NCBI GenBank assembly: GCA_003248775.1 | Contig: QFQX01000006.1 | Span: 62,001-126,000, forward strand | From: Shinella sp. | GTDB lineage: Bacteria > Pseudomonadota > Alphaproteobacteria > Rhizobiales > Rhizobiaceae | Length of the DNA stretch: 64,000 nucleotides | Direction of reading: 5' to 3' | Shown: positions 51,506 to 60,859 of the stretch, one piece after another | How the letters are laid out: every line of letters starts with the position of its first letter | How positions within the stretch are numbered: the first letter of the stretch is position 1 | Translations under genes and position numbers: made by a program | Notes under the pieces: model-generated | The model's input: the letters and a program-made list of their open reading frames with translations, nothing else | What the model was told of the DNA's origin: nothing | Database searches by the model: none

Positions 51506-52459
51506 TTACCAGCCGGGGATCATGTGGCCGGCGCGCAGGCGGGGATAATAGCGCGGATAGGTCTTCACATCGCCGTCGAGATCGTCTTCGACATTGGCTG
51601 GCGTGATGTTGTCGAGGCAGGCCGTGATGTGGTCGGTGATCGCATTCATCAGCGAGCTTGAAAGACCGGGCCGCTTCATGATGCCGATCTGGACCGGGGG
51701 GAGTGGCGGGAAGCCGTCGGCTTGGGTCAGTACCTTCATGCCGGTCCTGAGCGCCGATTCCGGCAGTATGGAAACGGCCATGCCGGCGAGAACCGCCGAC
51801 GCAACGACCGTCGATGACCAGCTGGTAAAAAGGATTTGGTACTCGCGTCCATCCGCATCGAGCGCCGAGCAGGCAAGCTGGCGCCACTGGCAGTCACGCC
51901 GCCCGACGGCCAGCGGCACCGGCGCGTCATCCTTCAGCGGATGGTTGGCCGAGCCGACCCAGCAGAGCGGTTCCGTGCGCACCACGTCGGACTGGCGCAG
52001 TTGCGGGTTATGGGTCACCAGCGCAATATCAAGTTCACCTTTCGACATTTTCTCCGAAAGATCCGCAGACGGTTCGCAGACGATATAGAGCTCGACATTG
52101 GGATGGGTCTTGGCGAAGCGGCCGATGATTTCCGGCATGTAGCGGTCGGCATAGTCGTCGGGCGTGCCAATCCTGAGCGTTCCCTCGAGCCGGTTGTCGT
52201 CGAAGGCGGCGATCGCCTCGCTGTTCAGCCGGATGATCCGCCGCGCGTAATTCAGGAGCTTGTCACCTTCGGCCGACAGCCGGTTGCCGCGACCGTCCTT
52301 GATGAAGAGCTGCTTGCCGATCCGCTCCTCCAGGCGACGCATCTGCATCGAAACTGCCGATTGCGTCTTGAAGACGCGCGCGGCAGCTTTCGTAAAGCTG
52401 CCAGTGTCCACGATCGCAATGAAGGTTTGAAGCTGGTCGATATCGAGGGGCGCCGACAT
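51506..52459 (-). CDS. LysR-family transcriptional regulator
   Basis: The 317-residue regulator has an N-terminal winged helix-turn-helix, LQTFIAIVDTGSFTKAAARVFKTQSAVSMQMRRLEERIGKQLF. A LysR substrate domain follows with RIGTPDDYADRYMPEIIGRFAKTHPNVEL. The start at 52459 (MSAPLDIDQL) fits the family; the longer frame to 52546 adds a doubtful leader. The GTPDDYA pattern occurs in rhizobial regulators of unknown effector. It lies between a convergent TetR gene and a divergent DUF1127 gene, which may be its target. Confidence 0.83.
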   Translation of the reverse strand: MSAPLDIDQLQTFIAIVDTGSFTKAAARVFKTQSAVSMQMRRLEERIGKQLFIKDGRGNRLSAEGDKLLNYARRIIRLNSEAIAAFDDNRLEGTLRIGTPDDYADRYMPEIIGRFAKTHPNVELYIVCEPSADLSEKMSKGELDIALVTHNPQLRQSDVVRTEPLCWVGSANHPLKDDAPVPLAVGRRDCQWRQLACSALDADGREYQILFTSWSSTVVASAVLAGMAVSILPESALRTGMKVLTQADGFPPLPPVQIGIMKRPGLSSSLMNAITDHITACLDNITPANVEDDLDGDVKTYPRYYPRLRAGHMIPGW

Positions 52460-52658
52460 GGGAACGATCCATAAGATGGGTTGATGATAACCATTAGAAA
52501 CATTCGTTGGACTGATCAATAGCCTTTCGGCATCCTCACCCTGCAAATCAATGCTTGTCGGAGAGGGCTCAAAGCCTCTCCAATGGTTCTAGTTAACCTC
52601 CACTGCGGGTGCGGTCGGAGGATGCTTTTTCTCGTGCCGAAACGAAAGGAAGACTGTC

Positions 52659-52958
52659 ATGAGCACGACCGAACGGATGATCGAACTCGATATCGCCTTG
52701 CCGAGGCAGACGCCCGTCCAGCGTCTGGTTGCCGTCCTTGCAACGATACGATCCGTTTGGCGCGCCATGCGCAACCGCCGTGCTGCGAACTGCCTTGCCG
52801 AACTTGACGACTTCCAGTTGAGGGATATCGGGCTCTCCCGATCCGAGGTCAACCGGATCCTCGGCATGTCCGGCATCGCAGACGATCCTTCGCAGCAGCT
52901 TTCTCGCGCCGCCCGCAATCATGCCCGGCGCGCCTTGCAAGGTCTTCCTGTCGATTGA
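52659..52958 (+). CDS. DUF1127 (YjiS-like) small protein
   Basis: The 99-residue protein has the DUF1127 core RRAANCLAELDDFQLRDIGLSRSEVNRIL near residues 40-68. Small DUF1127 proteins in alphaproteobacteria are arginine-rich, stress-linked and in Agrobacterium affect small-RNA and phosphate physiology. This one is longer than the 47-residue minimal forms. GGAAG precedes ATG 52659. A strong terminator 79 bp after its stop marks it as a single-gene transcript. Control by the divergent LysR protein is possible. Confidence 0.8.
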   Translation: MSTTERMIELDIALPRQTPVQRLVAVLATIRSVWRAMRNRRAANCLAELDDFQLRDIGLSRSEVNRILGMSGIADDPSQQLSRAARNHARRALQGLPVD

Positions 52959-53036
52959 GCACCTTGTCCTGCCGGTTGATTTTCATCCGGCTTCACTGAT
53001 CCCCGCAGGGTGATAGCCAATAAACCCTGCTTACTT

Positions 53037-53070
53037 GCCCGGCGATGGAGGTTCCTCGCCGGGCTTTTTT
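53037..53070 (+). terminator. Rho-independent terminator after the DUF1127 gene
   Basis: GCCCGGCGA (53037-53045) pairs perfectly with TCGCCGGGC (53056-53064), the loop TGGAGGTTCC can extend by GGA/TCC, and six T residues follow. It separates the DUF1127 gene from the chemoreceptor gene. Confidence 0.9.
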
Positions 53071-53190
53071 GTGTGGATAGCGCTGCTAAATGCCGAAGTT
53101 GTAGGCGGCAGTAACTGCTTGCTAACGTTGATATGGCAGCCATAGACGAATTGTGTCGGTCTATGCCCGCCTTGTTACGGAGCCTTTCAG

Positions 53191-55668
53191 ATGCGCATTT
53201 CCCGGAAGCTGCCTGTCGCTGCCGCCCTCTTTACCCTGGTGAGCCTTTCGGCTTCCATGGCCATCAATCTTTATCTCGAAAACCGTTCCCTGACCGCTCA
53301 GGTCTATCAGAAGCTGGAGGCCACGGCAGACGGCCGCCGCAACGAAGCGCGCGGCTATCTCGAAGGCGTCCGCCTTGACCTCTCGGCCATTTCGACCAGC
53401 TTCACCACGCAGCAATCGTTGTTTGCGTTCAGCGGCGGCATGAACTTCCTCGGCGACGATCCGGCCAAGGAACTGCAGACGCGCTACATCGATGAAAATC
53501 CCAATCCGGCTGGAGAGAAATACAAGCTCGACACTGCCAAGAAGGATGCCTACGACCGCGCCCATAAGCAATATCATCCGGCATTTCTGAAGCATCTCCA
53601 GGATCAGGGCTATTACGATCTCTTCGTGATCAATCCCGCCGGCACCATCGTCTACACGGTGATGAAGGAACGTGATTTCGGCACCAATCTTCTGACAGGC
53701 CCTTACAAGGATACCGGCCTCGCAGCCGTCTTCCAGAAAGCCCTGAAATCGAAGGGCGACGAGATCGCCATGTCCGAATTCGAGGCCTATGGTCCGTCGG
53801 GAGGCGCTGCAGCGTCCTTCGTGGCGACCCCGATCTTGCAGAATGGCCGCGCCATCGGTGTGCTGGCCTACCAGCTTCCGAATGCCCGGTTCAACACGAT
53901 GTATTCGAACAAGAAGGGGCTGGGCGAGACGGGTGAGACAATCCTCGTCAGCACCAAGGGCGAGGTCATCAACGACAGCGTCCATACCTCTGCAAACGAT
54001 GCGCTGAGCGTCGTGGTGAACTCGCCGCTGGTCAAGGCTGCCGTCGAAGGGCAGGAAATGACCGGCAAGGTTGAAGGCTACCGCGACATGACGAGCTATG
54101 CGGCCGCCTCTCCGCTAGAGTTTGCCGGCGCGCGCTGGGCCGTCATCGCCCTGATCGGCGAGGATGAAATCGCTGCGAACCTCAGGATGACCACACTGGT
54201 TTCCGTCGCCTTCGGCGGCCTCCTCATCCTGATCGGCTCTATTGTTGCAATCCTTTATTCGCGCACGCTGACCCGTCCGATTTCCGCTCTTGTGAAGTCC
54301 ATGGAGGACCTTGCCGGCGGCAATACCGATATCGATCTTCCGGGTGAGGACCGCAAGGACGAGATCGGCGACATGGTGCGCTCGGTTGCTGTATTCCGTC
54401 GTGCGGAAATCGAGAAGCGGGAGCTGGAGAGCGATGCCGAGCGTCGGCGGAGAGCCGGCGACGAAGAGCGCCGTTCCCGCGATGCGGAGAAGGCTGCGGA
54501 ACAGGCGGAACTGACTGAAGCAATCGACGTGCTTGGCGCGGCCCTTCAAAGGCTGGCGAGTGGCGATCTGACAGCCGTCATTCACAAGCCGTTGTCGAGC
54601 AATCTCGATCGTCTTCGTGTGGATTTCAACGCTTCGCTGCAACGGCTGTCGCACACCGTTTCCGCCGTTCATTCCAACGTCAATGAGATCAACCGAAAGA
54701 GCGGCAAGGTGGGCTCCTCCACGGCCGACCTGTCACGTCGCACGGAACAGCAGGCAGCGGCACTCGAGCAGACCTCCGCCTCGATCCGCCAGATCATGGA
54801 AGCGATCCGCCAGTCGTCCGACCGCGCCGAAAACGCTTCGCAGCTCGCAAGCCAGGCACGCGCCAATTCCGATCGTTCCAGCCAGATTGTCAGCGGCGCC
54901 GTCAATGCGATGGAACGCATCGAAAATGCCTCGAGCGAGATCTCCAAGATCATCAACGTCATCGACGAAATCGCCTTCCAGACCAACCTTCTGGCGCTGA
55001 ATGCCGGTGTTGAAGCGGCCCGTGCGGGGGAGGCTGGCAAGGGCTTTGCCGTCGTCGCACAGGAAGTGCGTGAACTCGCCCAGCGTTCGGCGAATGCTGC
55101 AAAGGATATCAAGACACTCATCACCAAATCCGGCGAGGAAGTATCAAGCGGGGTAGGCCTTGTCCGCGATGCCGGCGGCGTTCTGTCCGACATTGCTGGC
55201 CAGGTTGTGGAAATCGGTGATCACATTCATTCCATCGCGGGTGCCGCCCGCGAGCAGTCGACCAGCCTGAAGGAGATCAACTCCGCCGTAGGCCGCATGG
55301 AAGACGTGACCCAGCAGAACGCCCGCGCGGCCGAGCAGACCAATGCCGAAATGACCGGCCTGTCGCGCGATGCGGAAATGCTGATGGGGCTCGTCGGCCA
55401 GTTCACGGTCGAAAAGGGTGCGATCCCTTCGGAACAGCGTTTCGCAGACCTGCGGGAGAGCCATTTCAGCCGCACGGAAACGGCGGCTCCTGCACCGACG
55501 CCAGCTGTCAGGCCAGTTACCAAGCTGCGCCTTGCATCGGCGAATACACCCGCCCCGGCTCGTACCGTTGCATCGCCGGCGCGCGCATTGCTGGACAAGC
55601 TGTCATCGGGCATGGGCAAGGCAGGCGCCGGGTCGAAAGGCAAGGACGAGAGCTGGGAAGAGTTCTGA
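53191..55668 (+). CDS. Methyl-accepting chemotaxis protein with C-terminal CheR tether
   Basis: The 825-residue transmembrane chemoreceptor has a first helix (about residues 7-28) and a periplasmic double-Cache-like sensor (about 35-325, with YYDLFVINPAGTIVYTVMKERDFGTNL). The second helix is near 332-355. It is followed by HAMP segments (RPISALVKSMEDLAGGNTDIDLPGEDRKDEIGDM) and a cytoplasmic signalling hairpin with the tip EIAFQTNLLALNAGVEAARAGEAGKGFAVVAQEVRELAQRSA. The C-terminus ends in a tryptophan-containing tether, ESWEEF, for CheR binding. The ligand is unknown. No che genes are adjacent, so it joins the main chemotaxis array in trans. Confidence 0.92.
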   Translation: MRISRKLPVAAALFTLVSLSASMAINLYLENRSLTAQVYQKLEATADGRRNEARGYLEGVRLDLSAISTSFTTQQSLFAFSGGMNFLGDDPAKELQTRYIDENPNPAGEKYKLDTAKKDAYDRAHKQYHPAFLKHLQDQGYYDLFVINPAGTIVYTVMKERDFGTNLLTGPYKDTGLAAVFQKALKSKGDEIAMSEFEAYGPSGGAAASFVATPILQNGRAIGVLAYQLPNARFNTMYSNKKGLGETGETILVSTKGEVINDSVHTSANDALSVVVNSPLVKAAVEGQEMTGKVEGYRDMTSYAAASPLEFAGARWAVIALIGEDEIAANLRMTTLVSVAFGGLLILIGSIVAILYSRTLTRPISALVKSMEDLAGGNTDIDLPGEDRKDEIGDMVRSVAVFRRAEIEKRELESDAERRRRAGDEERRSRDAEKAAEQAELTEAIDVLGAALQRLASGDLTAVIHKPLSSNLDRLRVDFNASLQRLSHTVSAVHSNVNEINRKSGKVGSSTADLSRRTEQQAAALEQTSASIRQIMEAIRQSSDRAENASQLASQARANSDRSSQIVSGAVNAMERIENASSEISKIINVIDEIAFQTNLLALNAGVEAARAGEAGKGFAVVAQEVRELAQRSANAAKDIKTLITKSGEEVSSGVGLVRDAGGVLSDIAGQVVEIGDHIHSIAGAAREQSTSLKEINSAVGRMEDVTQQNARAAEQTNAEMTGLSRDAEMLMGLVGQFTVEKGAIPSEQRFADLRESHFSRTETAAPAPTPAVRPVTKLRLASANTPAPARTVASPARALLDKLSSGMGKAGAGSKGKDESWEEF

Positions 55669-55788
55669 GGTCCGTAAAGACGGATCGCCGGGAATGCCAT
55701 GACAGAAATAGCGGCATACAACTGATGTCGTGCCATCCGTGACGGAAGGGTCCCGTATGGCTTTCATTTTTCGAGAACGTATGGAACT

Positions 55789-56709
55789 TCAGCCCTTCGG
55801 CGCATCCGGAGCCGCTTCGGGCGCGGCCGTCTTCGATGCTGCAAGATAGCTGTCGAAGATCTGCTCCATGCTTTTCTGGTAGTTCTTCTGCACTTCCAGC
55901 CCGCTGTCGAACATGACGCTGATCATGTCGTTGAGATTGGCGCCCGATTGGGATGCCGCCTGAGGCTGCTGCTCTTCCTGAGGTTTGGCGGCTGCTGTCT
56001 GCGGCTTGGCTGCGGGCGCATCAGTCTGCATGCCCGCCATCATGTCCTGAAACGCCTTGGCGAACGGGTTGTCGAAGAAGGGATTGGTGGCGGCCGGAGC
56101 CGGCTGCGGCTTCGGTGCTGCGGCCCCCATCATCTCCTGAAAGGCGCGGGTAAAGGGATTGTCGAAGAAATTCAGCTCGGGCTTGGGCGGCGCCTTCGGC
56201 TGAAAGCCGGTGGTTTCAAGCCATTGCTGCATCATCGCGCCCATCGGCGTTCCGGCAAAGACGTTGGTTTCCGGAAACTGCCCGGTGGTCTGCTTGAACA
56301 GCCCGCCCATGATGGTGTCGGCCATCGCCGGCATCATCTTTTTCAGGATGTCCTGCCCGATGCCGGTGAACTGCGCTGCCTGCGCCGCGATGGCCCGTGA
56401 CACGTCCTTGGAGCCGAACAGCCTTTCGAGCACCTGATTGCCGTCATTGATGCCCTGCGGCGTGAACGCCTTGCTCATGTCCTCGAAATACTTGGCGTAA
56501 TTGCCCGAAGCCATTGCACCGAGAAGGGCGGAGAAGTCGTAGGGATTGGTGACGTTGCGCTTGAAGCCTGAGGAAAAGGCAGGCATTAGGGCCGCAACGG
56601 CCTTGGCTGCCTGCTCTTGCGCAAGGTTGAACTGCTTGGCCATGGCATCCATCGCCATGCCGTTCTGCGCCTGCAGCATCATATCGAAAAGTGGCAACAT
56701 CGTCGTCAT
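55789..56709 (-). CDS. DUF937-type protein with internal duplicated motif
   Basis: The 306-residue, methionine- and alanine-rich cytoplasmic protein has no signal peptide. The first half (MLQAQNGMAMDAMAKQFNLAQEQAAKAVAALMPAFSSGFKRN) matches the rhizobial DUF937 pattern. The Pro/Ala/Gln-rich second half contains two near-identical segments, NFFDNPFTRAFQEMMG and NPFFDNPFAKAFQDMMAG, separated by about 25 residues. It ends with a phasin-like stretch (MFDSGLEVQKNYQKSMEQIFDSYLA). Function is unknown; a granule-associated role is speculation. It is convergent with the chemoreceptor gene and 161 bp downstream of gshA. Confidence 0.72.
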   Translation of the reverse strand: MTTMLPLFDMMLQAQNGMAMDAMAKQFNLAQEQAAKAVAALMPAFSSGFKRNVTNPYDFSALLGAMASGNYAKYFEDMSKAFTPQGINDGNQVLERLFGSKDVSRAIAAQAAQFTGIGQDILKKMMPAMADTIMGGLFKQTTGQFPETNVFAGTPMGAMMQQWLETTGFQPKAPPKPELNFFDNPFTRAFQEMMGAAAPKPQPAPAATNPFFDNPFAKAFQDMMAGMQTDAPAAKPQTAAAKPQEEQQPQAASQSGANLNDMISVMFDSGLEVQKNYQKSMEQIFDSYLAASKTAAPEAAPDAPKG

Positions 56710-56840
56710 TCCCCCCGTGCTTGCAACGCATTGAAGCCACTATAGCGGGAAAATGACAGGCGAAAACCGGTTTTTACGACAGGGTGAAGACGGCAACAGC
56801 TATTTTCGTTGTCAACACCTTCGGTTACGGGCGCTGATAG

Positions 56841-56864
56841 TGCCGCCATCACGGGATGGCGGCA
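56841..56864 (-). terminator. Hairpin just after the gshA stop
   Basis: TGCCGCCAT (56841-56849) and ATGGCGGCA (56856-56864) form a perfect 9-bp stem with a 6-base loop, 6 bp beyond the gshA stop on the minus strand. The bases after it (CTATCAG) are not T-rich, so it may be a 3'-end stabiliser rather than an intrinsic terminator. Confidence 0.5.
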
Positions 56865-56870
56865 AACCCG

Positions 56871-58244
56871 TCAGTACTGGAATTCTTCGAACACGGGATC
56901 GATCTCACCGTTCCAGCGGCCGTGATAGAGCGCCAGAAGATCTTCGGCGAGCGTCGTCTTCTTGGCCAGAACCTCTTCGAGGGAGGCAAGGAAGATGCTT
57001 TCGTCCTGGCCTTCGCGGTTAAGGCGCGCACGTGCCTTGAGGCCCCGGCTCGAAAGGTCGACCACATCGCGTGCGACATCGAAAAGGCTGCGTCCGGCGA
57101 CCTCCGCCTTTAGGCCCTGAACCGGAACGGCATCGCGAAGCGCATTTGCGTCCATGAAGCTCCAGTTGCGCGTCAGTTCGTCGGCCGCCTCGAGCGCCTC
57201 GTCGTTATAAAGCAGGCCCACCCAGAAGGCGGGAAGGGCGCAGATACGGCGCCAAGGACCGCCATCGGCGCCGCGCATTTCGAGGAAACGCTTCAGTCGC
57301 ACGTCGGGAAAAAGCGTCGAGAGATGATTGGTCCAGTCGCCGAGTGTCGGTTCCCAGTCCTTGAGCTCGCTCTTCAGCGCACCGGCCATGAACTGGCGGA
57401 AGGTGATGTGGGTGCAGTCGTGATAGCGCCCGTCGCGCACCACGAAATACATCGGCACGTCGAGCGCCCATTCCACATAGTCGCCGAAGCTGAAATCGTC
57501 GGAGAGCGAGAAGGGCAGGATGCCCGAGCGCGCATTGTCGGTGTCGCGCCAGATTTCGCCACGCCAGGATTGCAGGCCATTCGGCTTGCCTTCGGTAAAG
57601 GGCGAGGAGGCAAATAGCGCTGTCGCCAGCGGCTGCAGCTTCATGCCGACGCGCATCTTGCGGCGCATGTCGGCTTCCGAGGAAAAGTCGAGGTTCACCT
57701 GAATGGTGCAGGTGCGATACATCATGTCGAGGCCGTGACTGCCGACCTTCGGCATGTAGCGTGTCATGATGTCATAGCGCGACTTGGGCATGCGCGGTGT
57801 TTCGGCAAGGGTCCACTTCGGGCTGCCGCCGATGCCGAGGAACCGGATGCCCATCGGCTCCGCGACCTCGCGCAGGGTGGCGAGATGCTGGTTCGATTCG
57901 GCGCAGGTCTGGTGGATCGTCTCAAGCGGTGCGCCGGACAGTTCGAATTGTCCGCCGGGCTCGATGGAGATCGCGCCCATGCCCGTGGGTTCGCCGAGCC
58001 CGATGATGTTCTCGCCATCCATGATCGGCTCCCAGCCGAGCTTTTCCTGCATGCCCTTCAACAGCGCGGAAATACTGGCGTCGCCGAAATAGGGAACGGG
58101 GGAATTGTCGGCCCGGAAGAAGACGAATTTCTCGTGTTCCGTTCCGATCCGGAACGCTTCCTCCGGCTTGCTGCCGGAAGCAAGATATTCGGCCATTTCC
58201 TCAACGGAGGTGAGGGGAGTATGGTCGGTGGTATCACGAGCCAT
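56871..58244 (-). CDS. gshA: Glutamate-cysteine ligase (plant/alphaproteobacterial type)
   Basis: The 457-residue enzyme catalyses the ATP-dependent ligation of glutamate and cysteine, the first step of glutathione synthesis. It shows the GCS2-type pattern shared with plant enzymes: FRIGTEHEKFVF near residue 30, EPTGMGAISIEPGGQFELSGAPLETIHQT near 95, YMPKVGSHGLDMMYRTCTIQVNLDF and EMRGADGGPWRRICALPAFWVGLLY. Start at 58244 (MARDTTDHTPLTSVEEMAEYL) fits homologues better than 58295. A perfect 16-bp palindrome lies 23 bp upstream. The gene follows rsmE on the same strand with a 157-bp gap, so it probably has its own promoter. Confidence 0.92.
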   Translation of the reverse strand: MARDTTDHTPLTSVEEMAEYLASGSKPEEAFRIGTEHEKFVFFRADNSPVPYFGDASISALLKGMQEKLGWEPIMDGENIIGLGEPTGMGAISIEPGGQFELSGAPLETIHQTCAESNQHLATLREVAEPMGIRFLGIGGSPKWTLAETPRMPKSRYDIMTRYMPKVGSHGLDMMYRTCTIQVNLDFSSEADMRRKMRVGMKLQPLATALFASSPFTEGKPNGLQSWRGEIWRDTDNARSGILPFSLSDDFSFGDYVEWALDVPMYFVVRDGRYHDCTHITFRQFMAGALKSELKDWEPTLGDWTNHLSTLFPDVRLKRFLEMRGADGGPWRRICALPAFWVGLLYNDEALEAADELTRNWSFMDANALRDAVPVQGLKAEVAGRSLFDVARDVVDLSSRGLKARARLNREGQDESIFLASLEEVLAKKTTLAEDLLALYHGRWNGEIDPVFEEFQY

Positions 58245-58267
58245 TGAGTATACCTTATCGGGTCTTG

Positions 58268-58283
58268 CCGGTGCGCGCACCGG
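58268..58283. promoter_or_regulatory. Perfect 16-bp palindrome upstream of gshA
   Basis: CCGGTGCG-CGCACCGG is fully symmetrical with no spacer and lies 23 bp upstream of the gshA start. It could be an operator or, as RNA, a leader hairpin masking the ribosome site. The longer gshA frame to 58295 would translate through it. No known regulator is recognised. Confidence 0.4.
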
Positions 58284-58401
58284 TCCATTGGGCAAGGTGA
58301 TTGGACTGGATTTCAGGACGGCGCAAGAAAAAATCTTTCAACGGCGGGTCAAAAAAATCCATTCGCGGCATGGAAATCCATCATGTTTGCGTTTCGTCAT
58401 C

Positions 58402-59139
58402 TTATCGCCAGTCGCCAATGGCGGCTTGCACGACGGCGAGTGCCGCGACCGCTGCCGTATCGGCCCTGAGGATCCGGGGACCAAGCGGAATGGCGGTGAC
58501 GAAAGGCAGGCTGCGTAATAGCTCCCGCTCGTCGTCCGAAAAGCCGCCTTCCGGCCCCACCAGCACGGCCAGATGCTTCTCCCTGATCGAGGCAAGACCC
58601 GGCAGCGGATTCTGGGTTGAGCTGTCCTCGTCGCAATAGATGATCCGGCGGTCAGCCGGCCAGCGTTCCAGCAGGTCCTTCAGTTTCTGCGACGGCAGCA
58701 CCTGCGGAATGGCGAGGATACCGCATTGCTCGGCAGCCTCGACCGCATTGGCCTGTAGCCGCTCGATGCTGGTGATCTTGCCCTGTACATGCTGGGTCAT
58801 CACCGGCTGCAGCACGCCGGCGCCCATCTCTACGGCCTTCTGGATCAGATAGTCCATCCGCCCGACCTTGAGCGGCGCAAACAGGAAGCTGAGGTCGCAA
58901 TCCTCCGGCTGCGGACGCGTCTGTTCGACGGGAAGAAGAACGATCTTCTTGCGCGAGGGAAAGGTAAGCTTCGCTTTCCATTCCCCGTCGCGTCCGTTGA
59001 ACACGAGGATCTCGGCATCTTCGGTCAGCCGCAGGACATTGGCGAGGTAGTTGAACTGCTCGGATGTCGTCTCGAACCCCTGGTCGGGCTTTATGTCGTT
59101 CTCGACGTACAGTCGCTGCATCCGGTAATTCGCGCGCAT
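58402..59139 (-). CDS. rsmE: 16S rRNA (uracil-1498-N3)-methyltransferase RsmE
   Basis: The 245-residue SPOUT-class enzyme methylates N3 of U1498 in 16S rRNA. It has an N-terminal PUA-like domain (HYLANVLRL-type sequence FNYLANVLRLTEDAEILVFNG). Its knotted C-terminal domain has KAVEMGAGVLQPVMTQHV, AAEQCGILAIPQVLP, VLVGPEGGFSDDERELLRSLPFVTAIPLGPRILRADTAAVAAL. The GPEGG and LRADTA motifs are diagnostic. It starts 16 bp after the phosphate transporter stop, so the two may share a transcript, followed by gshA downstream. Confidence 0.94.
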   Translation of the reverse strand: MRANYRMQRLYVENDIKPDQGFETTSEQFNYLANVLRLTEDAEILVFNGRDGEWKAKLTFPSRKKIVLLPVEQTRPQPEDCDLSFLFAPLKVGRMDYLIQKAVEMGAGVLQPVMTQHVQGKITSIERLQANAVEAAEQCGILAIPQVLPSQKLKDLLERWPADRRIIYCDEDSSTQNPLPGLASIREKHLAVLVGPEGGFSDDERELLRSLPFVTAIPLGPRILRADTAAVAALAVVQAAIGDWR

Positions 59140-59154
59140 TTCTGGTTCCAGAGG

Positions 59155-60660
59155 TTACAGGAAAAGCTGGAACATAACCCAGAAGATGAGGGCTGCAAGT
59201 AGCGCGGAGGCGGGAACCGTGATGATCCACGCGGCAATGATGCTGAGGAAATGCGAGCGGCGTACCAGAAGACGCCGGCGGGTCTCGTCCGGATCGCGCT
59301 CCCGTGTGTCTTCGATTTCCCAGTAATCGGCCTTCATTTTCATGTATTCGATGCGCCGTCGCGAATGGCGGGTATACCATTCGCGGAAGAACCCGACGCC
59401 GAAGACCGCGCCAACGGCGATATGGGTAGAGCTCACCGGAAGGCCGAACCAGGAGGCGATAATGACCGTGGTCGCCGCCGACAGCGACACGCAATAGGCC
59501 CGCATCGGATTGAGCTTGGTGATCTGCTCGCCGACGAGGCGGATAAGGCGCGGGCCGTAAAGCAGAAGACCCATCGAAATGCCGAAGGCGCCGATGGCGG
59601 TCACCCAGATCGGGGGAATGATCGCAGTGGCGATTTCCTGCACCCGCGTGGCATGAACGACGGCGACGACCGGACCGATTGCATTTGCCACGTCATTGGC
59701 GCCGTGCGCGAAGGAAAGCAGTGCTGCGGAAAAGACGAGTGGCAGGCGGAAGAGTTTGCGCAGCGACTGGTTCCGGTTTTCAAGGCCGACCGCTTGTTGC
59801 CTGATCAGTGGAATACTGCAGAGCCAGGCGAACAGTCCGCTGCCGAGACCGAGAAGCATCGCCTGCGTCTGGCCGATGCGGAACACCTGGCCTATGCCCT
59901 TGATCGTGAGATAAGTGGCGAAAGCGCCGGTCATCACGCCGATCAGGACAGGCACCCAGCGCTTTGCCGCTGCGATCTTGTTTTCGCGATAGGTGATGAA
60001 TTCCTCGATGAAATAGAGGATCAGCGCGGCGATTACCCCGCCGAGAATGGGTGACAGCATCCAGCTCGCGGTAATGCCGACCAGCGCACTCCAGCTGACT
60101 GCTGAAAAGCCGCCGGCCGCCACGCCCGCGCCCATGACTGCACCGACGATCGAGTGGGTGGTCGAAATCGGGGCCTTCGCCCAGGTGGCGATGTTGATCC
60201 AGAAGGCGGCGGCGAGAAGCGCCGACATCATGGCGAAGGAAAAGGCCTGCGGTACCTCGATGCGATCAGGCGCGAGGATGCCTTCGGAGATCGTCGAAAT
60301 GACGTCGCCGCCAGCGATCATTGCACCGGCGATCTCGAACACCGCGGCCAGCGCCAAAGCGCCGGCAAGCGGGATGGCCCGCGCACCCACGGCTGCGCCG
60401 ACATTGTTGGTCACGTCGTTCGCGCCGATGTTCATCGCCATGTAAGCGCCGATCGCGGATGCGGCGATCACGAGGGCCGCGCCCGGCTGACCGGTGACGT
60501 AGATGCCGGAAAAGATCGTGACGAGGACGAGGAAAAAGAGGCCGATACCGAGCGGAATGATGCGCCGGGAAACCTGCTGCGCAGCCTGCTCGACGTAAGT
60601 GACCTTGTCGAGGTCCTTGTCGAGTGTCGGCTTGACGAGCGTTGGCGGAGGCTTGGCCAT
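59155..60660 (-). CDS. pit: Pit-type inorganic phosphate transporter
   Basis: The 501-residue transporter of the PHO4/Pit family uses the proton gradient to take up phosphate, probably as a neutral metal-phosphate complex. The two signature repeats are visible: GANDVTNNVGAAVGARAI near residue 78 and GANDVANAIGPVVAVV near 320. ISTTHSIVGAVMGAG and VSSTHIAVGAVFGVG form the paired inverted halves. About eleven membrane helices and an intracellular loop are present. No pap31-like or DUF47 regulator gene is adjacent, unlike the orfA-pit pair in S. meliloti. It leads the pit-rsmE pair. Confidence 0.9.
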   Translation of the reverse strand: MAKPPPTLVKPTLDKDLDKVTYVEQAAQQVSRRIIPLGIGLFFLVLVTIFSGIYVTGQPGAALVIAASAIGAYMAMNIGANDVTNNVGAAVGARAIPLAGALALAAVFEIAGAMIAGGDVISTISEGILAPDRIEVPQAFSFAMMSALLAAAFWINIATWAKAPISTTHSIVGAVMGAGVAAGGFSAVSWSALVGITASWMLSPILGGVIAALILYFIEEFITYRENKIAAAKRWVPVLIGVMTGAFATYLTIKGIGQVFRIGQTQAMLLGLGSGLFAWLCSIPLIRQQAVGLENRNQSLRKLFRLPLVFSAALLSFAHGANDVANAIGPVVAVVHATRVQEIATAIIPPIWVTAIGAFGISMGLLLYGPRLIRLVGEQITKLNPMRAYCVSLSAATTVIIASWFGLPVSSTHIAVGAVFGVGFFREWYTRHSRRRIEYMKMKADYWEIEDTRERDPDETRRRLLVRRSHFLSIIAAWIITVPASALLAALIFWVMFQLFL

Positions 60661-60859
60661 CGGTCTGTTCGGTTCCTCTTTGTCTCGGGGCTGCTTGCGC
60701 GCATTCGGCGGGCATGGCTGTCAGCCAGTCCCGCTCCTCGCGCCGTGCCCTTGTTATTCCCCGGGAAGGTTCTTCTTCGGCGCGTCCACGGCACCGTTAT
60801 TGCCGTTTGCTATTAGCAAAGACAGCATAATTCAATATGATGTTTTTGTGACGGTCTTG

